From the NCBI RefSeq assembly GCF_910577345.1, contig NZ_CAJTMT010000005.1, positions 83,502 through 147,501 of the forward strand: a DNA stretch of 64,000 nt. Reading direction: 5' to 3'. The stretch is from an uncultured Duncaniella sp. (GTDB taxonomy: Bacteria > Bacteroidota > Bacteroidia > Bacteroidales > Muribaculaceae). Each line of letters begins with the position of its first letter. Position 1 is the stretch's first letter. Positions 9,052 through 17,561 of this stretch are shown here, piece by piece. The translations under genes were made by a program, and so were the position numbers. The notes beneath the pieces are model-generated. The model saw only the letters and a list, made by a program, of their open reading frames with translations. It was not told the origin of the DNA and made no database searches.

Positions 9052-9093
9052 TTTAGAGGAGTAGAACTAATATTTAGAGGAGTAGGACTAATG
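9052..9093. repeat. 21-bp tandem duplication
   Basis: TTTAGAGGAGTAGAACTAAT plus A at 9052-9072 is repeated with two changes at 9073-9093. A hairpin CCATCTT/AAGATGG follows around 9136-9156. The rest of the 8989-9258 gap shows no gene. Confidence 0.7.
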
Positions 9094-9258
9094 ATGTAAA
9101 CCTTTTCCTCGCCCAGGGTGGGACTGGCGGAAACCCATCTTTTCAAGAAGATGGTAGCTGGTAAGCTGCGAAGCTTCATGTTATCACCTTATTGGCTGCC
9201 AACCGGTAAAATGCAATATACCATTTAGCTGAATCAATCACTTTTTAATCAAAGGAAT

Positions 9259-9295
9259 ATTGCAAATCCGGATAAAAGTACTTATTTTTGTACTT
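9259..9295 (+). promoter_or_regulatory. Promoter and palindromic operator of the Phd/YoeB operon
   Basis: ATTG (9259-9262), 20 bp, then TATTTTTG (9283-9290) matches the Bacteroidota promoter. An inverted repeat AAGTAC / GTACTT (9276-9281, 9290-9295) flanks the -7 box exactly. This is what is expected for antitoxin-mediated autorepression, and it implies a start at 9333. Confidence 0.65.
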
Positions 9296-9332
9296 AAATC
9301 ATATTTTTAATTATTTCCTCAATTTTTTCCAC

Positions 9333-9611
9333 ATGCGCACCGCCAATTATTCGGAATTCCGGAACAATCTCAAAACGTATCTGAATGAGGTCATAAACGA
9401 CCACGAACCACTATTGCTCCACAGGCAAGGCAATGAGAGTGTCGTAGTGCTGTCGCTTGCGGACTACAATGCCATCAGCGAGAGCCAATATATCATGAGT
9501 TCCCACGCAACCATGCAGGCTATTGCCGAAGGCATCCGCGAATTGAATGAAGGCAAGAAAATAGAACAGCAACCGGGTGAATCAGTCGATGATTTCTTAG
9601 CACGATTATAG
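9333..9611 (+). CDS. Phd/YefM-family antitoxin
   Basis: DNA-binding antitoxin that neutralises the downstream YoeB-type toxin and probably represses its own promoter. I chose the ATG at 9333 (MRTANYSEFRNNLKTYLNEV), which matches the start of the family. The longer frame from a TTG at 9288 would begin inside the promoter. The 92-aa product has the N-terminal Phd fold (ESVVVLSLADYNAI) and an acidic C-terminal toxin-binding tail (QQPGESVDDFLARL). Only 3 bp separate it from the toxin gene, the usual antitoxin-toxin order. Confidence 0.92.
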   Translation: MRTANYSEFRNNLKTYLNEVINDHEPLLLHRQGNESVVVLSLADYNAISESQYIMSSHATMQAIAEGIRELNEGKKIEQQPGESVDDFLARL

Positions 9612-9614
9612 GCC

Positions 9615-9887
9615 ATGTATCAGCTCGTCTTCTCACCACGCGCCAAAAAAGATTACGGTTATTTCAAAAAGACAGGCAATAAAGCGTTACTGAACAAAAT
9701 CGCCGAACTCCTGAAAGACATGATTGAACACCCATACGAAGGCATAGGCAAACCGGAGGCTCTGAAATATCAGCTCTCTGGCCTTTGGTCGCGCAGAATT
9801 AATTCAGAACACCGCCTCATTTATTCTGTTCATGAAAACGAGATACAGATACTCGTAATCTCCATGAGATACCATTACGAACTCTGA
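9615..9887 (+). CDS. yoeB: YoeB-family mRNA interferase toxin
   Basis: Ribosome-dependent endoribonuclease toxin of the Txe/YoeB family. The 90-aa product has the full signature: HPYEGIGKPEALKYQLSG (conserved Glu), WSRRINSEHRLIYSV (Arg and His) and the C-terminal RYHYEL carrying the catalytic His-Tyr pair. Nothing appears missing, so it is probably active. It is translated directly after the antitoxin. Followed by a 186-bp gene-free AT-rich stretch. Confidence 0.95.
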   Translation: MYQLVFSPRAKKDYGYFKKTGNKALLNKIAELLKDMIEHPYEGIGKPEALKYQLSGLWSRRINSEHRLIYSVHENEIQILVISMRYHYEL

Positions 9888-10073
9888 CACAACGTTGACT
9901 TAAATACTTCATCCAATCATCACCTAATAATTTGTGCAATCCAAAATTTATAACTAAATTCGCCATAGCATCAATGAATTATCTAATGTCAACAAATAGT
10001 ATAGATACATAAGCCAATATGCACTCGGCAAGTGTTTTGGAAAAGTAATTATTCATTGTAAATTTAATACCGA

Positions 10074-11234
10074 ATGAATCCTCTTCAAAATAATACCTCA
10101 GAGCTTGAGCAACAGTTTTTAGAGCTGCTGTCAATGATCAATTATCACAGAAGCCGAGCATCACATGCCGTGAATGAGCAGCAACTTCTCACTGCATGGA
10201 ACGTGGGCGCATATGTTTCAAATAAGCTTAAGACTCAACAATGGGGCAGCAAGGTAGTCACTCAGTTTGCAGAGTTCATGAAAGTAAAGGTTCCGGAACA
10301 AAAGGGATTCAGCCGCAGAAATATCTACAACATGGTAATGTTTTACGAAGAGTATTCTTGCCAGTCTTTTCTTTCAACACTACAATCATATCTTCCAAGC
10401 TCATTTGTGCAGTTACCGACTGCACAAATTCTGAGTACTGATGTTAGGACTATCTCTGCACCATCTGAAATTGTGCAATTGCCGACTGCACAATTAGATC
10501 AAAAAATTGGACTAATGCCGGAGATACTGCTGTCAACCTCCTATACTAACCATATTGCGATCCTCAATCAGTGCAAATCAGCAGAAGAAAGGTTATTTTA
10601 TATTATATATTCCAATAGAGAACGTTTGAAAGTAAAAGAATTACAGCGATGTATCAGCAATGATACTTATTCCACTCTCTTAGGTTCAAAGCATAACCTT
10701 TCGAAAGGTTTATTACAGACATATCCAAACGCACCTCTTGTTTTCAAGGACACGGCTTTTGTGGATTTTCTCGGATTGCCACAGAAACATTCGGAGAAGA
10801 GGCTACGAATGGGATTGGTAGAGCACATGAAGCAATTCATCCTTGAACTTGGCAAGGATTTTCTCTTTGTCGACCAGGAATATCAGCTTGAGGTGGGTGC
10901 AACGGTGTTTAAGGCCGACCTATTATTCTTTCACCGCGGACTACAGGCACTCGTTGCGGTGGAACTCAAACGTAAAAAATTCCATCCTTCGGATCTGGGA
11001 CAACTGGAATTTTATCTTGAGGCTCTCGACCGAGATGTAAAACGCAGCAATGAGAACCCTTCTATCGGGATAATCCTTTGTCCGGAAGCAGATAAAACCG
11101 TAGTGGAATATGCGATGAGCCGGAGCATGAGTCCTACGATGGTGGCGGAATATAAGCGTCAGCTTATACCTAAAGAAAAAATGCAGACTTTGCTGAAGGA
11201 ATACTGCGACTTTACTAAGCTGGAGAATAAATGA
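10074..11234 (+). CDS. DUF1016 (YhcG-type) PD-(D/E)XK nuclease domain protein
   Basis: The 386-aa protein has an N-terminal DUF1016 winged-helix-like domain (about 10-110, LLTAWNVGAYVS... FSRRNIYNMVMFYEEY) and a C-terminal PD-(D/E)XK nuclease-like domain (about 180-375). The nuclease core reads VFKADLLFFHR ... LVAVELKRKKF, with Asp, Glu and Lys of the D-(E)xK motif in place. The family is associated with mobile and defence islands. The linker (residues about 108-145) holds two VQLPTAQ repeats that coincide with DNA palindromes (separate entry). It sits 187 bp after the YoeB toxin gene. Biological role not established. Confidence 0.88.
   Translation: MNPLQNNTSELEQQFLELLSMINYHRSRASHAVNEQQLLTAWNVGAYVSNKLKTQQWGSKVVTQFAEFMKVKVPEQKGFSRRNIYNMVMFYEEYSCQSFLSTLQSYLPSSFVQLPTAQILSTDVRTISAPSEIVQLPTAQLDQKIGLMPEILLSTSYTNHIAILNQCKSAEERLFYIIYSNRERLKVKELQRCISNDTYSTLLGSKHNLSKGLLQTYPNAPLVFKDTAFVDFLGLPQKHSEKRLRMGLVEHMKQFILELGKDFLFVDQEYQLEVGATVFKADLLFFHRGLQALVAVELKRKKFHPSDLGQLEFYLEALDRDVKRSNENPSIGIILCPEADKTVVEYAMSRSMSPTMVAEYKRQLIPKEKMQTLLKEYCDFTKLENK
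10403..10495. repeat. Two palindromic units inside the DUF1016 coding region
   Basis: Unit 1 has perfect 11-bp arms ATTTGTGCAGT / ACTGCACAAAT with a 5-nt loop (10403-10429). Unit 2 has 9-bp arms AATTGTGCA / TGCACAATT (10469-10495). They start 66 bp apart (22 codons), are in frame and both encode VQLPTAQ. A related half-site AATTTGTGCAAT lies upstream of the gene at 9929-9940. Confidence 0.85.
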
Positions 11235-11277
11235 ATAATGTCCTAAATCGGGGGAATTATGACCATAGACCATCTAA

Positions 11278-11290
11278 GAGGGTGTTTAAA
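11278..11290. mobile_element. Solo end of the MITE-like element
   Basis: GAGGGTGTTTAAA preceded by TAA matches the terminal sequence and TAA target of the complete element at 17562-17972. No partner end is found nearby, so it is probably a remnant. The rest of the gap up to 11471 shows no gene. Confidence 0.45.
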
Positions 11291-11471
11291 CCTACTGATT
11301 GCAGCGGGTGAATCGTGGACTCTATGACAGCAGAAGACTCCCGACGTATCAATTTTTTTCGTAACTTTACCCTCACAATCATTCCTGCCTTTTGGTTTAA
11401 AAAGTTTTAATCTACAGGTCTGAAAAGCGAAAGTTACTGAAATCGGTCGATTTTTATTCTCCGCAAGGGCT

Positions 11472-11508
11472 TTTGCTGACGGGCCAAAGTGTTATAATTG
11501 GCAGGAGG
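11472..11508 (+). promoter_or_regulatory. Possible promoter and Shine-Dalgarno-like site
   Basis: TTTG (11472-11475) and TATAATTG (11493-11500), one mismatch from TAnnTTTG, are spaced 17 bp apart. AGGAGG (11503-11508) lies 8 bp before the ATG at 11517, which is unusual for this phylum. Confidence 0.35.
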
Positions 11509-11516
11509 TTATCATT

Positions 11517-14447
11517 ATGAAAAAACTACTGTCACTACTCATCATACTCTGTGCGCTGACTGCCGACGGCGCAGCAAAAAGGCCACGGACACGCTCCGCA
11601 AGGAAAGCCAAGACAACCAAGGTCGTGAAGACCCCGGCCGTGCCGCGTCCGGCACGCGAGCCGTTCGTGCGCCGTATCGATTCGCCTACCGACAATGCCA
11701 CAGGCGGACTTGCCGGAAAGAACATAGCACTCTGGCAGAGCCACGGTCGTTATTTCGACCAGAACGAGGACAGATGGACCTGGCAACGCGCACGTCTGAT
11801 GGGTACAGTCGAAGATCTGTATCCACAGGCCTACGTCCTCCCCTATCTGATTCCGATGCTCGAAAATGCCGGTGCCTACGTCCTCACTCCGCGTGAACGC
11901 GACGTGAACACCGAAGAAATCATCGTCGACATGGACGGCGGTTTCGCCCAAAAGACATATTCCGAGAAAAACGGGTCGGAAAAGTGGCAGACAGCCTCCG
12001 GAATCAACGGCTTCGGATATAAGAAAGATGTCCTCACCGGAACTGACAATCCTTTCCGCATGGGTACCGTGCGTCAGGTCCGCACAGTCAAGGATGAGAA
12101 GAAAGCCTCGACAGCTTGCTGGTATGCCGATTTCAAGAAAGCGGGAACTTACGCCGTCTATGTCAGCTACGCCTCCCTGCCCAACTCGGCACGCGATGCA
12201 CGATATATCGTCAACTCCCTTGCCGGAAGCGAGGAATTTGAAGTGAATCAGCGCATCGGAGGCGGCACTTGGATATATCTCGGTTCATTCCCCTTTGCCG
12301 CCGGACAGAGCAAGACTCCTGTGGTGGAGCTTCTCAACGTCTCGTCGGAGGAAGGGAAGCTCATCACCGCCGATGCCGTTAAAATCGGTGGCGGCATGGG
12401 CAATGTCAGCCGTTCGGCTGCCGGAGGCGAAGCTACCGTCAGCACCTATCCCCGTTTCACCGAAGGTGCCCGCTACTGGATGCAGTGGGCAGGAATCCCG
12501 TCGAACGTCTACAGCGTCACAGGTGGAAAGGATGATTATGAGGATGACTACAAGAGCCGTGGAATGTGGGTGAACTATCTTGCCGGCGGTTCGTCGGAAC
12601 TTCCCGGCCAGAAAGGTCTCGGCATACCGATCGACCTCTCCTTCGCCTTCCACACCGATGCCGGAACAACGTCCGACGCCTCATCCACCATAGGCACAAT
12701 GCCGATTGTCTACACAAAGGGACAGAAGCTCGGCAACGGCGAGGCAAGAACTACCTCAAAACGCTTTGCCGATATTCTGACCGATCAGGTGGTCAATGAC
12801 ATACAGACACTTTACGAACCGACATGGAACCGCCGCAATCTCCGCGACCGCCCATATCACGAAGCGATGGAGCCGCAGGTCCCCTCGATGCTCATCGAGC
12901 TTCTGAGCCATCAGAACTTCGCCGACATGCGCTATGGACTCGACCCGACCTTCCGCTTCACCGTGAGCCGTGCGATATATAAAGGTATCCTGAAGTATCT
13001 GCATGAGAAGGATGGCATACCCTACATAGTCGAACCTCTTCCGGTGAGCCACTTCTCGATAAGCGGAGCGGACGGCGACTATAATCTTACATGGCAGGCT
13101 GTCGACGACCCTCTCGAACCGACCGCCAAACCGACATATTACATTGTCTACGAACGTGTGGACGGAGGTGCCTTTACGGAACTTGCCGTAGTCGATGACC
13201 CGCAACTTACAGTGAAGGTCAACGACAACCATATCTACAGCTACAAAGTCGTCGCTGCCAACAACGGCGGACTCAGCTTCCCGTCGGAAATCCTGTCGCT
13301 CTGCGACATTCCCGATTCGGATAGGCCACAGGTGCTTGTGGTCAACGGTTTCACTCGAATCTCCGGCCCGGCAGAGGTCTATGCAGAGGGGAAGATAGGC
13401 TTTGACTATGAGGAGGACCACGGAGTGCCCTACGTTGGCGACATCCATTTCACAGGCCACCAGACAGAATTCCGTCCGGAGGTGAAATGGACATCCAACG
13501 ATGCCCCTGGCCACGGAGCAAGCCGCGCGACCCATGAGACCGAGATATTCGCCGGAAATACGTTTGACTTCGTCTATGTCCACGGACGTTCCATCCGTGC
13601 CGCCGGATTCCCCTTCATTTCATGTGGAGTGGATGCTTTCGTTGACCAAGGCAGTTCATCAGCCGCGATTGTCGACCTCATCCTCGGAAAGCAGAAGGAA
13701 ATCACTGTCGGGACCTCTGAGGAACGCAAATTCAAGCCTTTCACCAACGAACTTAAAGTACGCCTTGCCGAATTCTGCAACGCAGGAGGCTCATTGTTCG
13801 TATCGGGAAGCTATATCGGTACAGACCTGTTTGACAACTCATTCAGCAGCGCTGACCAGCGCGTGGCCGACAGCCAGTTCGGACACACCTTCCTCGGTCT
13901 GCAATGGCGACAGGCAAAGGCGACTGTGACCGGCAAGGTCAGGGAGATCCGTGCGCGCTACGGCGAGTTCCGCGGGGGTCTGTCGCTGACATTCAACCAG
14001 CAACTCAACGCCGACTGCTATGCCGTCGAGTCGCCTGAATCGTTCGCACCGATGGACACAAGCTGCGCCTCACCGATACTGCGCTACACGGAAAACGACT
14101 ATATTGCCGGTGTCGCCTTCGACCCGGGTTCACACCGTGCGGTCACCATAGGTTTCCCCTTCGAAACCATCACCGGCTCCTACGAGCGCGACGCGCTGAT
14201 GGCTCAGATTCTTAAATTTTTCACCGCTCCCGAAGGTTCACATCCCGGTGCGCGCCCAAAGGTGCTTCCGGAAACAATAATCGGACTGGAGAGCCGACCG
14301 ACAGTCCCGCCGAATCCATATTCCCGCAACATAGACCCGCGCGAGACCGCACAACGCTCCGAGGAAGAGGACGACAAACTGACCGACGAGCGCAAACGTA
14401 AACGCAAAGGTGAAAACGGGAAACAGAACCCCGACAGACTGACCTAA
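11517..14447 (+). CDS. Secreted amidase-like protein with golvesin-type and fibronectin III domains
   Basis: The 976-aa exported protein has a signal peptide (1-20) and a basic linker. Its N-acetylmuramoyl-L-alanine-amidase-like fold is split around a golvesin/xanthan-lyase-type beta domain (about 190-295). Candidate zinc-site motifs are WQSHGRYF, SFAFHTDAG and SMLIELLSHQN, which parallel the three amidase_3 motifs. A fibronectin type III-like region follows (about 510-600, YYIVYERVDGG... YSYKVVAANNGG), then a C-terminal domain and a charged tail. Such proteins are often annotated xanthan lyase. The motifs and neighbours (SpoIID, AmpG, NamZ) point rather to peptidoglycan amide cleavage (inference). 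Confidence 0.78.
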   Translation: MKKLLSLLIILCALTADGAAKRPRTRSARKAKTTKVVKTPAVPRPAREPFVRRIDSPTDNATGGLAGKNIALWQSHGRYFDQNEDRWTWQRARLMGTVEDLYPQAYVLPYLIPMLENAGAYVLTPRERDVNTEEIIVDMDGGFAQKTYSEKNGSEKWQTASGINGFGYKKDVLTGTDNPFRMGTVRQVRTVKDEKKASTACWYADFKKAGTYAVYVSYASLPNSARDARYIVNSLAGSEEFEVNQRIGGGTWIYLGSFPFAAGQSKTPVVELLNVSSEEGKLITADAVKIGGGMGNVSRSAAGGEATVSTYPRFTEGARYWMQWAGIPSNVYSVTGGKDDYEDDYKSRGMWVNYLAGGSSELPGQKGLGIPIDLSFAFHTDAGTTSDASSTIGTMPIVYTKGQKLGNGEARTTSKRFADILTDQVVNDIQTLYEPTWNRRNLRDRPYHEAMEPQVPSMLIELLSHQNFADMRYGLDPTFRFTVSRAIYKGILKYLHEKDGIPYIVEPLPVSHFSISGADGDYNLTWQAVDDPLEPTAKPTYYIVYERVDGGAFTELAVVDDPQLTVKVNDNHIYSYKVVAANNGGLSFPSEILSLCDIPDSDRPQVLVVNGFTRISGPAEVYAEGKIGFDYEEDHGVPYVGDIHFTGHQTEFRPEVKWTSNDAPGHGASRATHETEIFAGNTFDFVYVHGRSIRAAGFPFISCGVDAFVDQGSSSAAIVDLILGKQKEITVGTSEERKFKPFTNELKVRLAEFCNAGGSLFVSGSYIGTDLFDNSFSSADQRVADSQFGHTFLGLQWRQAKATVTGKVREIRARYGEFRGGLSLTFNQQLNADCYAVESPESFAPMDTSCASPILRYTENDYIAGVAFDPGSHRAVTIGFPFETITGSYERDALMAQILKFFTAPEGSHPGARPKVLPETIIGLESRPTVPPNPYSRNIDPRETAQRSEEEDDKLTDERKRKRKGENGKQNPDRLT

Positions 14448-14489
14448 GCCACTCAACATAATAACCAACCACCATCACATTTCTCTGCA

Positions 14490-15830
14490 ATGGCAAAAGC
14501 TAATATCCACTCGCGCCTCTCCACCGAGGCAATGCGCCATATAGCCCTTGAATCGGGGGATTCCCCCGTCATCATCAACCTCACGGATGACACCATCGAC
14601 TTTACCCCATTCGGTCGCGAACGCCTTGAACGCACATTGAAGGAAACGGGTGCCGCGATTGTCTATTCCGACTATCATACCGTCGATACTGATGGCCGAT
14701 ATTGCCGTCATGAACTCATTGACTGGCAGTCGGGTGCACTCCGCGATGATTTCGACTTCGGGAAAACCGTGGTTGTCAATCCCTGGATGCTCCGTAAGGC
14801 TGTCGACGGAATGACCGAAGAGCATGCAGCCGCCGGATGGTATGACCTCCGTCTGCGGCTGTCACGCCTCGGCGACATCATCCACCTTCCGGAAGCACTC
14901 TACACCGCCCGCACAGCAGCGGTGTCGGATGATGCAAAGGGAGAAGCGCAGTTCAGCTATGTCGACCCGCGCAACCGCTCGTCGCAGATAGAGATGGAGA
15001 AGGCTGTCACGGCCCATCTCCACGCGCTCAATGCAGAAGTGGACCACACACAGCTTAAGAACATTGACTTTTCCGGCAACGGTTTCCCGGTTGAAGCGTC
15101 GGTCATAATCCCGGTCCGTGACCGTCACCGCACGATAGCGGATGCCGTCAGAAGCGCCCTTTCGCAAGTGGCGGACTTCGATTTCAATGTAATAGTCATC
15201 GACAACGGAAGCACCGACGGCACATCTGAAATCCTTGATGAGATTGCTTCAACGGAACCAAGACTGAAAATCATCCGCCCGACAACACAGCCCGCTCCCG
15301 GCATAGGCGGATGCTGGAACCTCGGGCTCCATTCAAAGGATTGCGGACGTTTTGCCATTCAGCTTGACAGCGACGACATCTACAGCCGTCCCGACACACT
15401 GCAAATGATTGTCGATAAATTCCACGAACGCAGATGCGCAATGGTCATCGGCTCTTACAGCCTCACCGACTTCAACGGCAATTCCCTCCCTCCCGGACTG
15501 ATTGACCATGCGGAATGGACCGACGAGAACGGCCCCAACAACGCACTCCGCATCAACGGGCTCGGCGCTCCGCGAGCTTTCTTCACTCCGGTTGCCCGCG
15601 AGATAAATTTCCCGGATGTCAGCTATGGCGAGGACTATGCCATGGGGCTTGCAATCTCCCGTGACTATCCAATCGGACGCATCTATGAATCGCTCTACTC
15701 ATGCCGAAGGTGGGAAGGGAATTCGGACCATGCACTCAGTCCAGAACGCATCAACCGCAACAATCTCTACAAAGACCGCATCCGCACAATCGAACTCCTT
15801 GCACGAATCGAAAAGAACCGGAAATCATGA
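14490..15830 (+). CDS. Glycosyltransferase family 2 protein
   Basis: The 446-aa protein carries a GT-A domain in its C-terminal part (about 195-430), starting VEASVIIPVRDRHRTI, with IDNGSTDGTSEIL and the metal-binding QLDSDDIYSRPD (DxD-type). The N-terminal 190 residues look like a degenerate second GT-A half (IVYSDYHTVDTDG ... GWYDLRLRLSRLG). No membrane segments are visible, so it acts in the cytoplasm. Its stop codon overlaps the next start as ATGA, indicating translational coupling to the DUF4922 gene. Acceptor and donor are unknown; the locus suggests envelope glycan work. Confidence 0.85.
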   Translation: MAKANIHSRLSTEAMRHIALESGDSPVIINLTDDTIDFTPFGRERLERTLKETGAAIVYSDYHTVDTDGRYCRHELIDWQSGALRDDFDFGKTVVVNPWMLRKAVDGMTEEHAAAGWYDLRLRLSRLGDIIHLPEALYTARTAAVSDDAKGEAQFSYVDPRNRSSQIEMEKAVTAHLHALNAEVDHTQLKNIDFSGNGFPVEASVIIPVRDRHRTIADAVRSALSQVADFDFNVIVIDNGSTDGTSEILDEIASTEPRLKIIRPTTQPAPGIGGCWNLGLHSKDCGRFAIQLDSDDIYSRPDTLQMIVDKFHERRCAMVIGSYSLTDFNGNSLPPGLIDHAEWTDENGPNNALRINGLGAPRAFFTPVAREINFPDVSYGEDYAMGLAISRDYPIGRIYESLYSCRRWEGNSDHALSPERINRNNLYKDRIRTIELLARIEKNRKS

Positions 15831-16789
15831 CGACCGACATTGATGCATTTCTGAATTCCGAACTGTCGGCGTGGCCGATGGCTGACGAGAATTTCAAAAG
15901 AATAAGGGATAGTTTTACGGATGGAAACCGCACCGTCATTTCAGATGGTGATTCCGCGTGGCAGACAGCAAAACTGTTTGTCAACCATCGCCGTGCGTCA
16001 ATCACTGCCAAGACCGATGCCGCGAGCATAGCCGCACGCCGCTGCTTCCTCTGCCCCGCCAACCGTCCGGAATTTCAATCATCGCAACGGTGGAGGGACT
16101 ATGAAATACTCATCAACCCCTATCCACTTGCGTCTACTCACCTCACCATCCCCTCAATCAACCACTGCCAGCAGTCAATCGAAGGCCGGATTCCCGACAT
16201 GGCAGCGCTGGCAGTTGAGCTTGAAGGAATGTGTGTGTTCTACAATGGCCCGCGCTGCGGAGCCTCCGCACCTGACCATCTGCATTTCCAAGCGGTTTCA
16301 CGCGAAGCGGTCGCAAACTTTTTCAACGATGCTCTCCCGAAAGAGGAAATCAACAATCCGTCTACACACACGACAAACAGTGGCAGGGTGAAACTCTACA
16401 GTTGCACTGCTTCACCCTTCCCATTCTTCATCATAGAAGCACAGGATACGGTCAAGCTTGAAACCATGATTATGAAAATAGTATCCGCTTTAAAGGCAAT
16501 CCAGTCTGAAAGCGAGGAGGAACCTATGATGAACATTGCCATGCGATACGATAGCACTTCACGGCTGATAACCACATTCGTGATACCACGTGCAAAACAC
16601 CGTCCGGAGTGCTATGGGCAGGAAAATGGACAGATGCTTGTCAGTCCCGCAACAATCGAGATGCTCGGGACAATTGTCTGCTCTCGCCGCGACGACTTCG
16701 ACCGCCTCAACCTCAGCGAAGCCAATAGAATCCTCCGCGAAGTCGGACTCAATAAAGATGAATTCAGGAAGGTTATCGGAAAGTTATAG
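15827..16789 (+). CDS. DUF4922, HIT-superfamily nucleotidyltransferase-like protein
   Basis: I chose the ATG at 15827, which overlaps the GT2 stop (ATGA) and starts MTTDIDAFLNSELSAWPM; a longer reading from 15701 would run deep inside the GT2 gene. The 320-aa product has a CFLCPANRP zinc-site-like motif and the HIT-type active site APDHLHFQAV (HxHxQ). This relates it to galactose-1-phosphate uridylyltransferase and GDP-galactose phosphorylase folds. It probably transfers or phosphorolyses a nucleotide sugar, substrate unknown. It converges on the inserted hicB gene, 5 bp away. Confidence 0.83.
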   Translation: MTTDIDAFLNSELSAWPMADENFKRIRDSFTDGNRTVISDGDSAWQTAKLFVNHRRASITAKTDAASIAARRCFLCPANRPEFQSSQRWRDYEILINPYPLASTHLTIPSINHCQQSIEGRIPDMAALAVELEGMCVFYNGPRCGASAPDHLHFQAVSREAVANFFNDALPKEEINNPSTHTTNSGRVKLYSCTASPFPFFIIEAQDTVKLETMIMKIVSALKAIQSESEEEPMMNIAMRYDSTSRLITTFVIPRAKHRPECYGQENGQMLVSPATIEMLGTIVCSRRDDFDRLNLSEANRILREVGLNKDEFRKVIGKL

Positions 16790-16794
16790 AAATA

Positions 16795-17139
16795 TTATGA
16801 ATGATATGCGTGACGAAGCTCATTGGTTATAGCTCTCGTCACGATCTGGTTCACGGTGCTGTGATGTTCGGATGCAAAGCGAGAAAGCTCACTGTGAAGT
16901 TCGGAAGAGATTCTCACAACAAAACGTCCGCTATAAGGCCTTGCAGGTTCCACTCCTCTTTCCCTGCAACTTTGAAGATAAAAATCTATCGCCTCCTCAA
17001 AATCAGCCCGAAGCGACTCAATTGAGTCACCTTCGTATGAAATCAGGGAACGGATGCCCTGCACTCTTCCAAAAAGACAATTATCCTCTTCGGAAAATTC
17101 AACTGAACCGGTATAACCCTTGTATTTAAGCTGTCCCAT
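16795..17139 (-). CDS. hicB: HicB-family antitoxin
   Basis: Antitoxin of a type II HicAB pair. The 114-aa product has the HicB partial RNase H-like fold (YKGYTGSVEFSEEDNCLFGRV, SIESLRADFEEAIDFYL) and a C-terminal ribbon-helix-helix-like DNA-binding part (GRFVVRISSELHSELSRFA). It lies directly after hicA (1 bp between genes), in the hicA-hicB order, and is antisense to the surrounding cell-wall genes. It probably neutralises HicA and represses the operon through the palindrome at 17445-17462. Confidence 0.93.
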   Translation of the reverse strand: MGQLKYKGYTGSVEFSEEDNCLFGRVQGIRSLISYEGDSIESLRADFEEAIDFYLQSCRERGVEPARPYSGRFVVRISSELHSELSRFASEHHSTVNQIVTRAITNELRHAYHS

Positions 17140-17140
17140 G

Positions 17141-17425
17141 TCACTTCTCTTTTGATTTTAAGTATTTTTCAACCAGACCATTCATATTGACAAATTCTAT
17201 CATCTGCTTCAGCATGTATGCCTTGAATGAATTACCCGGATGAGGCTTATGCAAGATGAACGAAATCTGTCCGTCAGGACTGACAAACTCGCAACGAGAA
17301 CCGGATGTGCGACCCTTATTGCTTTCGACAAAACCGAATATCTTGAACAGGCGCTTAGCCTCATCATAGGTGAAGTCGCTCGGCGCTTGCATGAAACGGT
17401 TTATCAATTTCTCTTTCGTACCCAT
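17141..17425 (-). CDS. hicA: HicA-family mRNA interferase toxin
   Basis: Small RNA-binding toxin with a dsRBD-like fold. I chose the ATG at 17425 (MGTKEKLINRFMQAPSDFTY) because the promoter -7 box ends at 17441; the upstream in-frame start at 17494 would precede the transcription start. The 94-aa product includes the segment RTSGSRCEFVSPDGQISFILHKPHPGN written as two parts: SGSRCEF and the catalytic-His region FILHKPHPGN. It ends KYLKSKEK. With hicB it forms a complete module inserted between the DUF4922 and spoIID genes. Confidence 0.92.
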   Translation of the reverse strand: MGTKEKLINRFMQAPSDFTYDEAKRLFKIFGFVESNKGRTSGSRCEFVSPDGQISFILHKPHPGNSFKAYMLKQMIEFVNMNGLVEKYLKSKEK

Positions 17426-17440
17426 CTTACAGATATTGCA

Positions 17441-17471
17441 CAAAGATACTATTTTTAGTATCAAAAACAAA
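17441..17471 (-). promoter_or_regulatory. Promoter and palindromic operator of hicAB
   Basis: Read on the minus strand, TTTG (plus 17468-17471), 19 bp, TATCTTTG (plus 17441-17448) is a full consensus promoter. A perfect palindrome GATACTA-TTTT-TAGTATC (17445-17462) overlaps the -7 box and the spacer, fitting autorepression. Confidence 0.7.
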
Positions 17472-17561
17472 ATCTCATGAAAAAAGTTTCTCACGATATA
17501 TCTTCACGATGGAACATTGGTTCTTATTCTTGGAGTTTTTTGATTACTTTTGTAGAAACTA

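Noticed and set aside
12756..13583. Minus-strand open frame (275 aa) inside the amidase-like gene
   Set aside because: Shadow of a high-GC gene; composition and lack of any motif argue against coding.
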